The notes under the pieces are model-generated. The model did no database searches, was not told the origin of the DNA, and saw only the letters and a program-made list of their open reading frames with translations. This document shows, in pieces, positions 50,486 to 59,036 of a DNA stretch of 64,000 nucleotides (the first letter of the stretch is position 1; the number at the start of each line of letters is the position of its first letter). The DNA is from Nostoc sp. 106C (GTDB taxonomy: Bacteria > Cyanobacteriota > Cyanobacteriia > Cyanobacteriales > Nostocaceae), in NCBI RefSeq assembly GCF_002154725.1, contig NZ_MTAW01000138.1, positions 1 to 64,000 of the forward strand, in the 5' to 3' direction. A program made the position numbers and the translations under genes.

Positions 50486-50701
50486 TTAACACTGTCGCTC
50501 ATAAGCCAGATCGCGAATTAGGGAGAGCCGAGATTGAATATAATCACACAGAAAATCCGCTTCATTAGGTTCTAAGAATGCTTGGGTATTTGTCTGTTTT
50601 ACCAACCATTGCACCAAGTTAGCATCGTCTAGCTGCAATAGGGTCTTGGTGTGAGCGGTTTCAACCACAGACCAAAGCTGACGCATAATTGTAGGAGTCA
50701 T
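50486..50701 (-). CDS. Small conserved hypothetical protein
   Basis: 71 residues, soluble and mostly helical (QLWSVVETAHTKTLLQLDDA, then LVQWLVKQTN and DYIQSRLSLIRDLA). No domain recognised. It looks like the small conserved proteins often seen in cyanobacteria, with balanced codon use. Convergent with ribD. Confidence 0.6.
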   Translation of the reverse strand: MTPTIMRQLWSVVETAHTKTLLQLDDANLVQWLVKQTNTQAFLEPNEADFLCDYIQSRLSLIRDLAYERQC

Positions 50702-51280
50702 CAGACCTCAACTTAAGTATTAGCTTAGCTGTTTTCAGATTACACAATTCTGACAACAGATTACGGCCTGAATGTAGAAGCTGAGACAAGTATTATTAAT
50801 AGCTTAATAAACCGATTTATAACTTTATGAAGATTAAGAATTAGTAATCCCAATCGGCAGATGTCACTAATAGTTTTACTAAAATTTTCAGGTATATATA
50901 CTTAAATTATCTTAAATCGTGGTTTTTTAATCGGAAGAAAAAATAATATTATTCTGTCCACTCAGAACTTCAGAATGCAAAGGCTCGCCGCAGTAATTAC
51001 GCAAAACTTTGCCATTGTTTGATTCCACTTCCTTGGTTGCGAAAGTATGTAAAAATAAACATTAGAAATTTTTCTCTGCCCAAAATTAAATAAGAAGAAT
51101 TTTTACTGAAATTAAGTTAAATTATAAAAACACTTTTTATGCCTTTGGGAGGAAGAGAAATATAAATATTTTGTGTTCGTGATGAGCAGTATAACAAATT
51201 ACGATTAAATTTTGCAATATTTAGTTATCAGTTATCAATAACACCAAAATTTACTGGTATTTCTCAACCTCACATTGTTT
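50702..51280. other. AT-rich noncoding stretch
   Basis: No gene, clear hairpin or repeat found. Confidence 0.4.
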
Positions 51281-51667
51281 TTAATCTTTGTACTCTACCC
51301 AGCTATTAGGTGTTTCAGAAACTCGGACTTTCAATTCCACATCTAGTGGTAAACGCTTCTTGGTTTGATCATAAATATACATAGCAATCATCTCCGCAGT
51401 TGTTTCGTATTCAGGAGGTAAGACTTCGTTGAGAACACAATGGTCGAGTCCACCCTTGGTTACGTCTTGTTTAGCCCAACGTAAGGTTCTAAAGTCAGCC
51501 ACCATGACTGGGTGTGGGCAATACTCCGAAGAGTGCAACTGTGATGATTTTGCCTCAACTCTAACTTTATAAGTATGCCCGTGCATCCGACCACAAGGGC
51601 CATCGTAATCTTTGATGTAGTGAGCGCTATCAAAAGTAAATTCTGTTGTTAATTTCCATTCGGGCAT
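51281..51667 (-). CDS. queD: 6-carboxytetrahydropterin synthase (QueD/PTPS family)
   Basis: Converts dihydroneopterin triphosphate to carboxytetrahydropterin for queuosine/7-deazapurine synthesis. It has 128 residues. Zinc ligands are visible in FDSAHYIKDY and MHGHTYKV, the catalytic Cys in GPCGRMHGH, and the end carries the family's VRVSETPNSWVEY. Other queuosine genes are not in the window. Confidence 0.92.
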   Translation of the reverse strand: MPEWKLTTEFTFDSAHYIKDYDGPCGRMHGHTYKVRVEAKSSQLHSSEYCPHPVMVADFRTLRWAKQDVTKGGLDHCVLNEVLPPEYETTAEMIAMYIYDQTKKRLPLDVELKVRVSETPNSWVEYKD

Positions 51668-51829
51668 TTTGACATTACCGCGTAGTCTATGATGAATAAA
51701 TACTCATGTCACCTTATCTGATTAACAACCACAACCAGATATTTACAAGTATTGCTTAATTGTTGTTTGTATGACCATGAAGTGATTTGCTAGATAAATT
51801 ATCGCAGAGTGCGTAGACGCGTAGCGGTG

Positions 51830-52030
51830 AGTAGGTCGCAGCCTTGGACGCCACTTGCTACCATGCGGGAAGCCAGTCCGCGTCTAAAAGCCGGCAAACC
51901 CTTTCGGCTGTTGCTCATGGGGGAAAACCCCAAGACCGCACTGCCTCATCCACGCAGTGGCTCCACTTTGCGTCGATTGCGTTAGCGCACAGCGCTAGCG
52001 ACGTAGGAGCGTCATCCCCGCACCCTTACT
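51830..52030. repeat. Interspersed repeat, copy 2 of the family at 16.05-16.33 kb
   Basis: Shares a 60-odd-base block with 16209-16270 (AAACCCTTTCGGC, TTGCTCATGGGGGAAA, CCCCAAGACCGCA, TGCCTCA, CCACGCA) and the flanking CACTTGCTAC/GCGGGAAG words. It ends in palindromic AGCGCACAGCGCTAGCG. No gene here or in the rest of 51668-52352. Confidence 0.65.
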
Positions 52031-52352
52031 TACTGCAAAGCAGAACTCGCAGAATAGGGCTTGTTTATTCTTCAAGCCTACTTTTGTGCAATGGACTACA
52101 TTGCCAGTAGATACGAATGTAATTAACCTGAGCTCGGGATAAGAAATCCTCAAACCCTTTGATTTTGCGTTGTCCGGTCTGAAGCTTGGTTTTCATATAT
52201 TCTCAATAAGGCATGTTGTTGATATTAATCTCATTTGTAAACCTTATTGACGCAACGATTCCACTTTAATCACTTCTTTTACGACTTAGAATTTTTCTCA
52301 ATCTATACACAATAAGCTTTTTAGCTTCTGGCTTAACCCGAACTCAGGTTAA

Positions 52353-53684
52353 TTATTCAATTTCCCTGGTAGGAATTTCGCAGCATATCTGACCAATAAG
52401 TTTGTCAGTAAAGTATTCCATTACCAGAGTCTGTTGCGTATAATTACCCGATTGCTGTTCAATGAGCGATCGCCTTTGCAAAGACAAAAGCGCTTCTAGT
52501 AATTCTCGCTCAGAGATGTGCGGAACGAGACACTGTTGTAATTCTTTAAGCGTTACCCAATTTTGTTTGACTGCTAGCGAGTACATCACTTGCTTCTCGT
52601 TAGCAGATAGGCGATGAAATTGTTGCTCTAATATTTCCCAGAGATCGCCAAAAACAACTGGACTTTGCTGTAAAAATTGGGAAATATTGCCATCAAAGAG
52701 GTACTGGATCGTTGTTGCAACAATTTTCAAAGCTAAAGGATTACCTGTATAGCGCTGAATTAGTTTGTCGCATTCAACTGTTGAATCTACTAATCCCTTA
52801 GTGGCAAGAATTTGTTGTGATTCTACTTGGGACAAACCAGTTAATTGCAGCGATCGCACTGGCAGAGTCTCACCTTCCCTAGCTGTAAAACCACTTGGTG
52901 TCTCGCGACTAGTAAATACTAGGCAACTTTGATGAACTTCATCTCCTACTCGTCTGAGAAGTTGACCATATCCTTCATATCCAGCGCAATAGTGCCCTGC
53001 GGTTTCCCCACTTTGCAAAATTGATTCGATATTATCCAATAGAAGCAGGCATCGTTGGGAGCGCAAGTATTTAATCAGACAGGAAATTTGACCGTCTATA
53101 GTTTCTGGGAAATTCGCTTCTGTTTGCTGGGAGATGAACAAAATTAACTCCCGCATGAGGTCAACAATTGGTAGGCTATTTCGGATACTACGCCAAATTA
53201 CGAAATCAAACTGGCTCTGTAACTGCTCTGCAACCTTCACAGACAAAGCTGTTTTGCCAATCCCACCCATCCCTAACAGCATCACCAAGCGGCATTTTTC
53301 ATCGACAATCCACTGTCGCAGTAATGCTTGTTCTACTGTACGTCCATAGAACATAGAAACATCAATTGCTTCTCCCCAGTCTTGTTGTTGCTGGAAGCTA
53401 GGGATTTGAAATGCTGTGGTGGTAGAGAGTTGTGATTCTGTTTGCGCAAGATTGGAATAATAACGTCGCAAAACTGTTTTGACGTTACTTTTAGCAATAT
53501 TTTCTCCCAATGCTTTTGAGAGGGTCTGCCATAACCGGAACCCTACGTCTCGGATGTAATCATCGTCATAACCTGAGTTTTCGGCAATCTCTGCATAGGT
53601 GTAGCCTTTCCAACACAATTTAAGTACTAACTCTTGGATATTACTTAAATGCTTTTTTTGCAACACTCTATCTAAGACCACCAT
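52353..53684 (-). CDS. NB-ARC (STAND) ATPase with N-terminal helix-turn-helix
   Basis: 443 residues. The N-terminal 75 residues look like the vMAP-M0-type helix-turn-helix found before cyanobacterial STAND proteins (LVLKLCWKGYTYAEIAENSG). The NB-ARC core carries Walker A LLGMGGIGKTALS (about 134-146), Walker B LLLLDNIES and sensor CLVFTSRE, and a winged helix follows. Most such Nostoc proteins continue into WD40 or TPR sensor repeats; this one stops after the winged helix. It is either a naturally short form or 3'-truncated. Such proteins are signalling or defence switches; the ligand is unknown. Confidence 0.85.
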   Translation of the reverse strand: MVVLDRVLQKKHLSNIQELVLKLCWKGYTYAEIAENSGYDDDYIRDVGFRLWQTLSKALGENIAKSNVKTVLRRYYSNLAQTESQLSTTTAFQIPSFQQQQDWGEAIDVSMFYGRTVEQALLRQWIVDEKCRLVMLLGMGGIGKTALSVKVAEQLQSQFDFVIWRSIRNSLPIVDLMRELILFISQQTEANFPETIDGQISCLIKYLRSQRCLLLLDNIESILQSGETAGHYCAGYEGYGQLLRRVGDEVHQSCLVFTSRETPSGFTAREGETLPVRSLQLTGLSQVESQQILATKGLVDSTVECDKLIQRYTGNPLALKIVATTIQYLFDGNISQFLQQSPVVFGDLWEILEQQFHRLSANEKQVMYSLAVKQNWVTLKELQQCLVPHISERELLEALLSLQRRSLIEQQSGNYTQQTLVMEYFTDKLIGQICCEIPTREIE

Positions 53685-54066
53685 TGCTTGCTCAAAAGTT
53701 AATTCTATGACTCCCCCATAAAATGTTCTTACCTCAAAGCTACATACATTTATCGGAGGTTTATCAAAATTTTATGCAGCTAAGTCAGAAGTCTTTATTT
53801 CATGGCAGTTTTTCTTTTAATATGGCATCACCCTGTACTTGGCATCAAGACAATTATTGCCAATAGAGTACTCTACCTTGACCAAAACTCTTCTACTGAT
53901 GATTGGTTGCGACCTGAAAGCCAAATAGTACTCTGGAGTCATCACCTCAAAGTATTTTGACTTTTCCACAGTAGTACTAGCCTCTCACCCTTTGCCCTAC
54001 CAAATTGAATGCACACAATTGAGTAACCGCTAGAGACGCTGAAATGTAGAGGCCGCAGCACTAAAA

Positions 54067-54110
54067 ATCCCCTCAGTGCATCGGGAAAACCAAAACATCA
54101 CTGAGGGGAT
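54067..54110 (-). terminator. Terminator after the DUF6761 gene
   Basis: ATCCCCTCAGTG (54067-54078) and CACTGAGGGGAT (54099-54110) form a perfect 12-bp stem; on the minus strand TTTTTAG follows. It lies 125 bases past the stop of the gene at 54235. The rest of 53685-54234 shows no gene. Confidence 0.65.
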
Positions 54111-54234
54111 ACTTTTTATCAAAGAAATATCTCCAAAATTTCACACCACTCTAACCCTTGATCAATGCAGGTAATATGTTATAATCATCTGCGTTGATTA
54201 ATGGTTGCTAACCATGACCCAAAAAGGCCATTGG

Positions 54235-54489
54235 TTAGTAGTAATCGTGTTGTGGTTCTGGTTCTGGTTGCGTCATCGCAAAATTTGATGCATCGTACAA
54301 GTAGCGGCTGGCTTCCTCTTCTAGGCGATGAATCAGATAAGGCTCAATGGCGTTCCCGTGTCGCAGCGCGGCTAAATATCCATCCAAATACATCCGCATA
54401 TCGTCCATACGATAACCGCGATTCCATAACTCGACGAAGGCGTCGGTAATTCTTTGGTAATAGCGGATGGTTTGTGTGTCTTGGAGCAT
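54235..54489 (-). CDS. DUF6761 family protein
   Basis: An 84-residue, acidic, helical protein (TIRYYQRITDAFVELWNRGY, then RMDDMRMYLDGYLAALRHG and RLEEEASRYLYD) ending in a Pro-Glu tail. I recall it as a conserved cyanobacterial family of unknown function. Single gene with its own terminator. Confidence 0.8.
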   Translation of the reverse strand: MLQDTQTIRYYQRITDAFVELWNRGYRMDDMRMYLDGYLAALRHGNAIEPYLIHRLEEEASRYLYDASNFAMTQPEPEPQHDYY

Positions 54490-55043
54490 AACTGCTGAAT
54501 TAATCTCTTTGGAATGAGAATTGTAAATGATTCACGCGGAAATGTGAAGTGTCACTTTCCCCTCGGCATTGAGTCAAAATCAATATCTCTATTTTGGGCA
54601 TTACCCTCCAGCAGCTACAACGTATTTTGATCCTATTCCAGAAAGCATGGAATAGGATTATTTGGTAAGCTATTTTTATAATTTCGTCCGTCAACATCCC
54701 AGCTTTCCTGAGGAATGGTAAAGACGACTTCCGCAAGATGCAATCGGCTGTTACCATAAGGCTGGAATATAGCTTTGGTAATGATGAGCTTTTTTGGTAA
54801 TCGTTTTTTGGTACATTACCTGCTTGTGGGAGCTAGGATGTTTAAGTAGAACTAATTTCAATAAGTCTAACAAAAATTTAAGAATATTACTAATCGGCTT
54901 GGGGCGAAGCATAAGTTAAACTTTTAGCCAATATTGCTATCAGGAAATGTAAAGCCAATAGTAATTGGAGTAACAAAGGCTACAAAACCTTGGGCATGGG
55001 CTTGTTACTTTGAAAGTCATCAACGCTAAGGGGTCTTGCCACC
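54490..55043. other. Divergent intergenic region with a hairpin
   Basis: Between DUF6761 (minus) and the OmpR-type regulator (plus). ATCCTATTCCA (54630-54640) and TGGAATAGGAT (54648-54658) form a perfect 11-bp stem with a 7-base loop; its role (attenuator or repeat) is unclear. No gene. Confidence 0.5.
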
Positions 55044-55814
55044 GTGGGTTCGGTTTGTATTGAAATCGTTGAGGGGAATCCTCATCTGAGGTCGTTGCTA
55101 GGTTGGCACTTACAACAGTTGGAATACCGGGTACACCAAGCCGCCAGCATATATCAAGCAAGGGAAGTGTTTTTGAGCCAGCAACCAACACTGGTAATTC
55201 TTGATGCTGATTTGCCTGATGGTGATGGCATTGAGTTTTGTCGTTGGTTGCACCGTCAGCAACAGCCTTTAATTCTCATGCTCTCTGCTCGTACTAATGA
55301 AGCTGATATTGTTGCAGGTTTAAAAGCGGGAGCAGATGATTACTTGAGCAAACCTTTTGGGATGCAAGAGTTTCTAGCAAGGGTAGAAGCATTAATTCGT
55401 CGCAACCGGACACCTGTTGCACCAGCTTATCTAGATTATGGTGCCTTGCAAATTGATTTAGTGCAGCGTCGAGTCAGATTTCAAGGAGAGTTTATCGACT
55501 TAACACCTCAAGAATTTAGTTTACTATACGTTTTGGCCCAAGCTGGAGGAGTGCCTCTATCTAGGTCAGAATTGCTACGAAGAGCTTGGCCTGACGCTAT
55601 TGACAATCCGCGTACTATTGATACTCATGTTTTATCGTTACGGAAAAAAGTTGAACTTGATCCTAGACAACCTAGTTTAATTCAAACCATCCGTAATGTG
55701 GGATACCGATTTAACATGGAAATTTTGAATTCCAATCTTCCTCAATCACCAACAAAGTTGGCTAAAGAGAGATTTAGCAATCAACGCTCAACTCTTAGTA
55801 CTCAACGCGTATAA
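55044..55814 (+). CDS. OmpR/PhoB-family response regulator
   Basis: 256 residues from a GTG start. The receiver (1-115) has phospho-acceptor Asp54 (LVILDADLPDGDGIEF) and Lys in YLSKPFGM, but the usual acidic pair VDDE is VEGNP, so metal binding may be altered. The winged helix (about 130-228) is complete (DLTPQEFSLLYVLAQAGG, IRNVGYRF). It is followed by a 28-residue polar tail. No kinase is adjacent, so the system cannot be named. Confidence 0.88.
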   Translation: MGSVCIEIVEGNPHLRSLLGWHLQQLEYRVHQAASIYQAREVFLSQQPTLVILDADLPDGDGIEFCRWLHRQQQPLILMLSARTNEADIVAGLKAGADDYLSKPFGMQEFLARVEALIRRNRTPVAPAYLDYGALQIDLVQRRVRFQGEFIDLTPQEFSLLYVLAQAGGVPLSRSELLRRAWPDAIDNPRTIDTHVLSLRKKVELDPRQPSLIQTIRNVGYRFNMEILNSNLPQSPTKLAKERFSNQRSTLSTQRV

Positions 55815-55912
55815 AGCGAATTAGGGAAATAAATAAGGGAGGACAAAAAATTTAAAATTCAAAATTATGACAAATGACTATTGACCCTTATCTATTGCTT
55901 TTTGATTCTTGA

Positions 55913-56734
55913 CTAACTCCATTCCTCAGAGGCTTGAGCTTCTGCGTGCGTCAAGCTTGCTCGTAAGTTAAACCAGTTGATTTCAGAGGCGGTTTGATCT
56001 GCTAACAACCGACCTTTCTCTAAGTGTAATAGTCGTGTACAAAATAACTGTGCTAATTCTAGCTGGTGATTTACCATCAAAATCGTGGTGTCATGAGTGA
56101 GAGCCATCTGAGTTAAGACTTCCATCAGACGGGAGGCTGTACCAGCATCTAAGGCAGAGGTAGGCTCGTCTAATAGTAAAATTTTTGGTTGGATGACTAA
56201 AGCACGTGCGATCGCTACTAGCTGTCGCTGTCCAGCCGAAAGTTGCACTTCAGTGCGTTCTAACCAATCATTGGGAATATGCAATTGTTCTACCCAATGA
56301 CTAACTCGCTGCTGAATTGTCTGCTTGGGTAACCCACGCAAAACTAGTGGATAAGCCAAAGCTTGCTCAACTGTCATTCCCAAAAGCTTAAACTCTTGCA
56401 ATACCAGTGTCACTACCTGACGTAACTGCACTACAGGAATTTGATGATATTCCTGATTCTCCAGAAATATTTTGCCACTAGTAGGTTCAATTAGTCGGTT
56501 AATCAGCTTAAATAGCGCGGTTTTCCCCGCGCCTGCTGGACCAATAATGGCAATGCGATCGCCTGGGATTACCTCAAAAGTAATATCCTGCAATATTGGG
56601 TAGCCTTTGTGGTTACCGGAAATTTGGGTTTTGAGCTTCGTAAACAGATTGATTTGCTCTAGCCGGAGTATGGCTTTCGGGATGACATTATCCAAGTTCA
56701 AATTTGATTTACTTAACCTGATGGAAATGAGCAA
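55913..56734 (-). CDS. ABC transporter ATP-binding protein
   Basis: 273 residues: Walker A GPAGAGKTALF (about 69-79), signature LSAGQRQLVAIARAL, Walker B ILLLDEPTSALD and H-loop MVNHQ. The first 28 residues are an extra N-terminal stretch. No permease of a known family is adjacent, but a 184-residue membrane protein gene lies 16 bases upstream on the same strand and is the likely partner. Substrate unknown. Confidence 0.9.
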   Translation of the reverse strand: MLISIRLSKSNLNLDNVIPKAILRLEQINLFTKLKTQISGNHKGYPILQDITFEVIPGDRIAIIGPAGAGKTALFKLINRLIEPTSGKIFLENQEYHQIPVVQLRQVVTLVLQEFKLLGMTVEQALAYPLVLRGLPKQTIQQRVSHWVEQLHIPNDWLERTEVQLSAGQRQLVAIARALVIQPKILLLDEPTSALDAGTASRLMEVLTQMALTHDTTILMVNHQLELAQLFCTRLLHLEKGRLLADQTASEINWFNLRASLTHAEAQASEEWS

Positions 56735-56750
56735 GAATTAGATTTATTGT

Positions 56751-57305
56751 TCACTGATACAAGGCTGTGGAGATAGTCCAACCATCTATCAATAGTAACA
56801 ATAACGTGCAACCTAGCAAAATCACATACATCCAAGGCTGTGCTAAGGGACGCACATCTGTGGTATTTATACCTGTTTTTGCCTGCACTTGCCTTACTAG
56901 TTGAGCAAATCCAACTACACGCATCGGTAATAAATAAGCTTTTCCTTCTTGACTCAGGAAATAATATACTATGCCTCCTTGACCAGTGGTGCGAGGTTTT
57001 AACTCTTTCACCTCAGACCAGGCCAAGAACCAACCTTTACGAAAAAAATGCGGTACCCAAGCGGGGTAAGTCACCTGAATTCCCTGGTCATCTAAGATAA
57101 CTCGTTCACTCAACACCGCATACAAGGCGACTAAACCGATGCTAATTCCTAGCCACAATAATGCTGGTGGTATGGCTGCATCTGTTGCTTGAGCCAAAAA
57201 AGGTAATGGTACTGTGAGTGCTAAATATAAACTTAACAGCGTTATCCGAATCAACGGCGAGAGGCGAAAAACAGAAGCTGAGGTATTAACTAAGTTTACG
57301 GTCAC
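56751..57305 (-). CDS. Membrane protein of unknown function, beside an ABC ATPase
   Basis: 184 residues: helices at about 17-37 and 43-66, a soluble beta-rich middle (about 67-150, with ERVILDDQGIQVTYPAW, PH-like in character) and a C-terminal helix (about 157-178). I do not recognise a family. It is separated by 16 bases from the ABC ATPase gene, which suggests a joint function. Confidence 0.65.
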   Translation of the reverse strand: MTVNLVNTSASVFRLSPLIRITLLSLYLALTVPLPFLAQATDAAIPPALLWLGISIGLVALYAVLSERVILDDQGIQVTYPAWVPHFFRKGWFLAWSEVKELKPRTTGQGGIVYYFLSQEGKAYLLPMRVVGFAQLVRQVQAKTGINTTDVRPLAQPWMYVILLGCTLLLLLIDGWTISTALYQ

Positions 57306-57449
57306 GGCTCAATCACGATCCTTTAGTTTAAGTTCATCTTAACTAGGAACTGGGGGAGCATTCAGTCATTGATGCTAATGTGTGGAGAAGGTTCCCTAAT
57401 TCTGCTATTAATAAAATTGGCGATCGCCTAGCCGAGTACCCCCCAGAAA

Positions 57450-57911
57450 TTAAGGCAAATACTTTTGCACTACACTCCAACCAGTAAGTGATACCCAAGC
57501 AAAACCTATAAACAGAATAATATTGATACTGATATGTAAAGGTCTAGCCCAAGGTCTGCTAGCACTAATTTGCGTAGCACTGACAGCTGAGAGCAACACT
57601 AATACTACTACTACTAATCCCGCAACCAAGTGTGACGATTGTCCCAAGGAACCAAAATGGCCCAACGTGCCAATAATACCAATTGCCAGTAGTAGTAGCA
57701 CTAAACTGACCATGCTGATGCCCATTGTATAGTGGAGCGATCGCATCCCGCTATGTCCTCTATTTAACAAGGGGAAACTAGGAGCTTGTTGCGAAGTTCT
57801 GGCTTTAAACATCCAAAAGCCGGTGGTCGCTAACATTAGATATGCCAGTAGGGATAACCCCATCGACCAAGCAGCTATTTTCCACAACCAAAGAAAAGAA
57901 GGCAAATTCAT
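57450..57911 (-). CDS. DUF4079 family membrane protein
   Basis: From ATG 57911, 153 residues (a GTG seven codons earlier is less likely). Four membrane helices, with conserved SLHYTMGISMV and ISASRPWARPLHISIN. I recall it as a cyanobacterial DUF4079 protein; the histidines in helices hint at a cytochrome b-like membrane protein, which is inference. Function unknown. Confidence 0.75.
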   Translation of the reverse strand: MNLPSFLWLWKIAAWSMGLSLLAYLMLATTGFWMFKARTSQQAPSFPLLNRGHSGMRSLHYTMGISMVSLVLLLLAIGIIGTLGHFGSLGQSSHLVAGLVVVVLVLLSAVSATQISASRPWARPLHISINIILFIGFAWVSLTGWSVVQKYLP

Positions 57912-58000
57912 ATCAATGATTGTAGAGCACAAAGGGTACTAGGGAAGATAAGGGGGATGTGGGAAAAGGACGAATGACAAATGACAAATTACTAACCAAC

Positions 58001-58026
58001 AAAAAGGGTTGCTGAATTCAGCAACC
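58001..58026 (-). terminator. Terminator of the DUF1830 gene
   Basis: The 20-base perfect palindrome GGTTGCTGAATTCAGCAACC (58007-58026) is followed on the minus strand by CTTTTTG. It begins 24 bases past the DUF1830 stop. Confidence 0.85.
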
Positions 58027-58049
58027 TTTCATTTTGAGAAAAATTTTTT

Positions 58050-58445
58050 CTAATCAACGGATGCTAAACCAGCTATTGTTAAAGGTTTTGTTGTATCTTC
58101 AATTTTTGTATTAATTGGCTGCACCATTGGTTTTTTATTAATGGAGTCTATTGCTACTTCTGAGTTGCTACCCAACTCATAAGTACCAGGCTCGTTAATT
58201 GCAAGACGAACACACGGAATTGTATCCGATAAAATTGCACTTGCCATCATCCCCGTATGAATCTCCATTTGAGCTTCTAGAGGGGCTTCAAACACGAGGC
58301 GCTGTCCAGGAAAGACAACCCTTTCAAAGTACCAATTAGGAATATTGGTGATGCGGGCAACCTGGATTTTGCTCGTGGCATTCATGTAGCAGCAGAGAAT
58401 TTTTCCCGATTGCTCAGGTGGTAGAGGATCTAGTATTTGAGCCAT
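58050..58445 (-). CDS. DUF1830 family protein
   Basis: 131 residues with the DUF1830 core (KILCCYMNATSKIQVARITN, then FERVVFPGQRLVFEAP). A small soluble protein family I know only from cyanobacteria; function unknown. Single gene with a strong terminator. Confidence 0.85.
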   Translation of the reverse strand: MAQILDPLPPEQSGKILCCYMNATSKIQVARITNIPNWYFERVVFPGQRLVFEAPLEAQMEIHTGMMASAILSDTIPCVRLAINEPGTYELGSNSEVAIDSINKKPMVQPINTKIEDTTKPLTIAGLASVD

Positions 58446-59036
58446 AACTGCTGAGGAGCTTTACGCCACAATTTTACATTACACCAGCAAAAGTAACATT
58501 GGGCGATCCCACAAGCTGTAACTCCGACTACCAACTGCGCATTTCTGCATTATTTCTATCTAAAGATAGGTATCCAATATAAAATTTTTATAAATATATA
58601 TGCTTTTTACATAATTATACACTATATAGGAAATTTTTTTATGTTGATTTTTTGATAAACATCTTGCAACTTCCTGAATCAAAATAATTAAGGATATGGG
58701 ATGGCGATGATCCCCTCAGCGATTCTTTACAGTAGAAGTGAGGTTTTTGTCTTATCTATTCAAAGGAGTAACAGACGAGAATCATCGCTTAATGAATAAG
58801 CTCAATGTTATGGTAAAGCTATATGAAAAATATCTTCATAAAACCGCTCTGATGGCTGCCATACCTAATGGTAGGCAAAGCAATTTTAGCTATGTCCAGG
58901 GGTTACTACAAGGAGGTTGACTTTACTTGAGACTGAGCTTAAATGACAAGCACGATCAAGGAGAGCAACCAAAATCAATACATACAGTTAAACACTGAAT
59001 GTTTATTTCACTTTTTTTCCTCAAAAGAACGGCAAG
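58446..59036. other. Intergenic stretch with one doubtful small frame
   Basis: AT-rich. A plus-strand frame 58738-58920 (GTG start, 60 residues, ending GRQSNFSYVQGLLQGG) is possible but has no recognisable family and only weak support. The radical SAM gene promoter should lie here. Confidence 0.3.
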
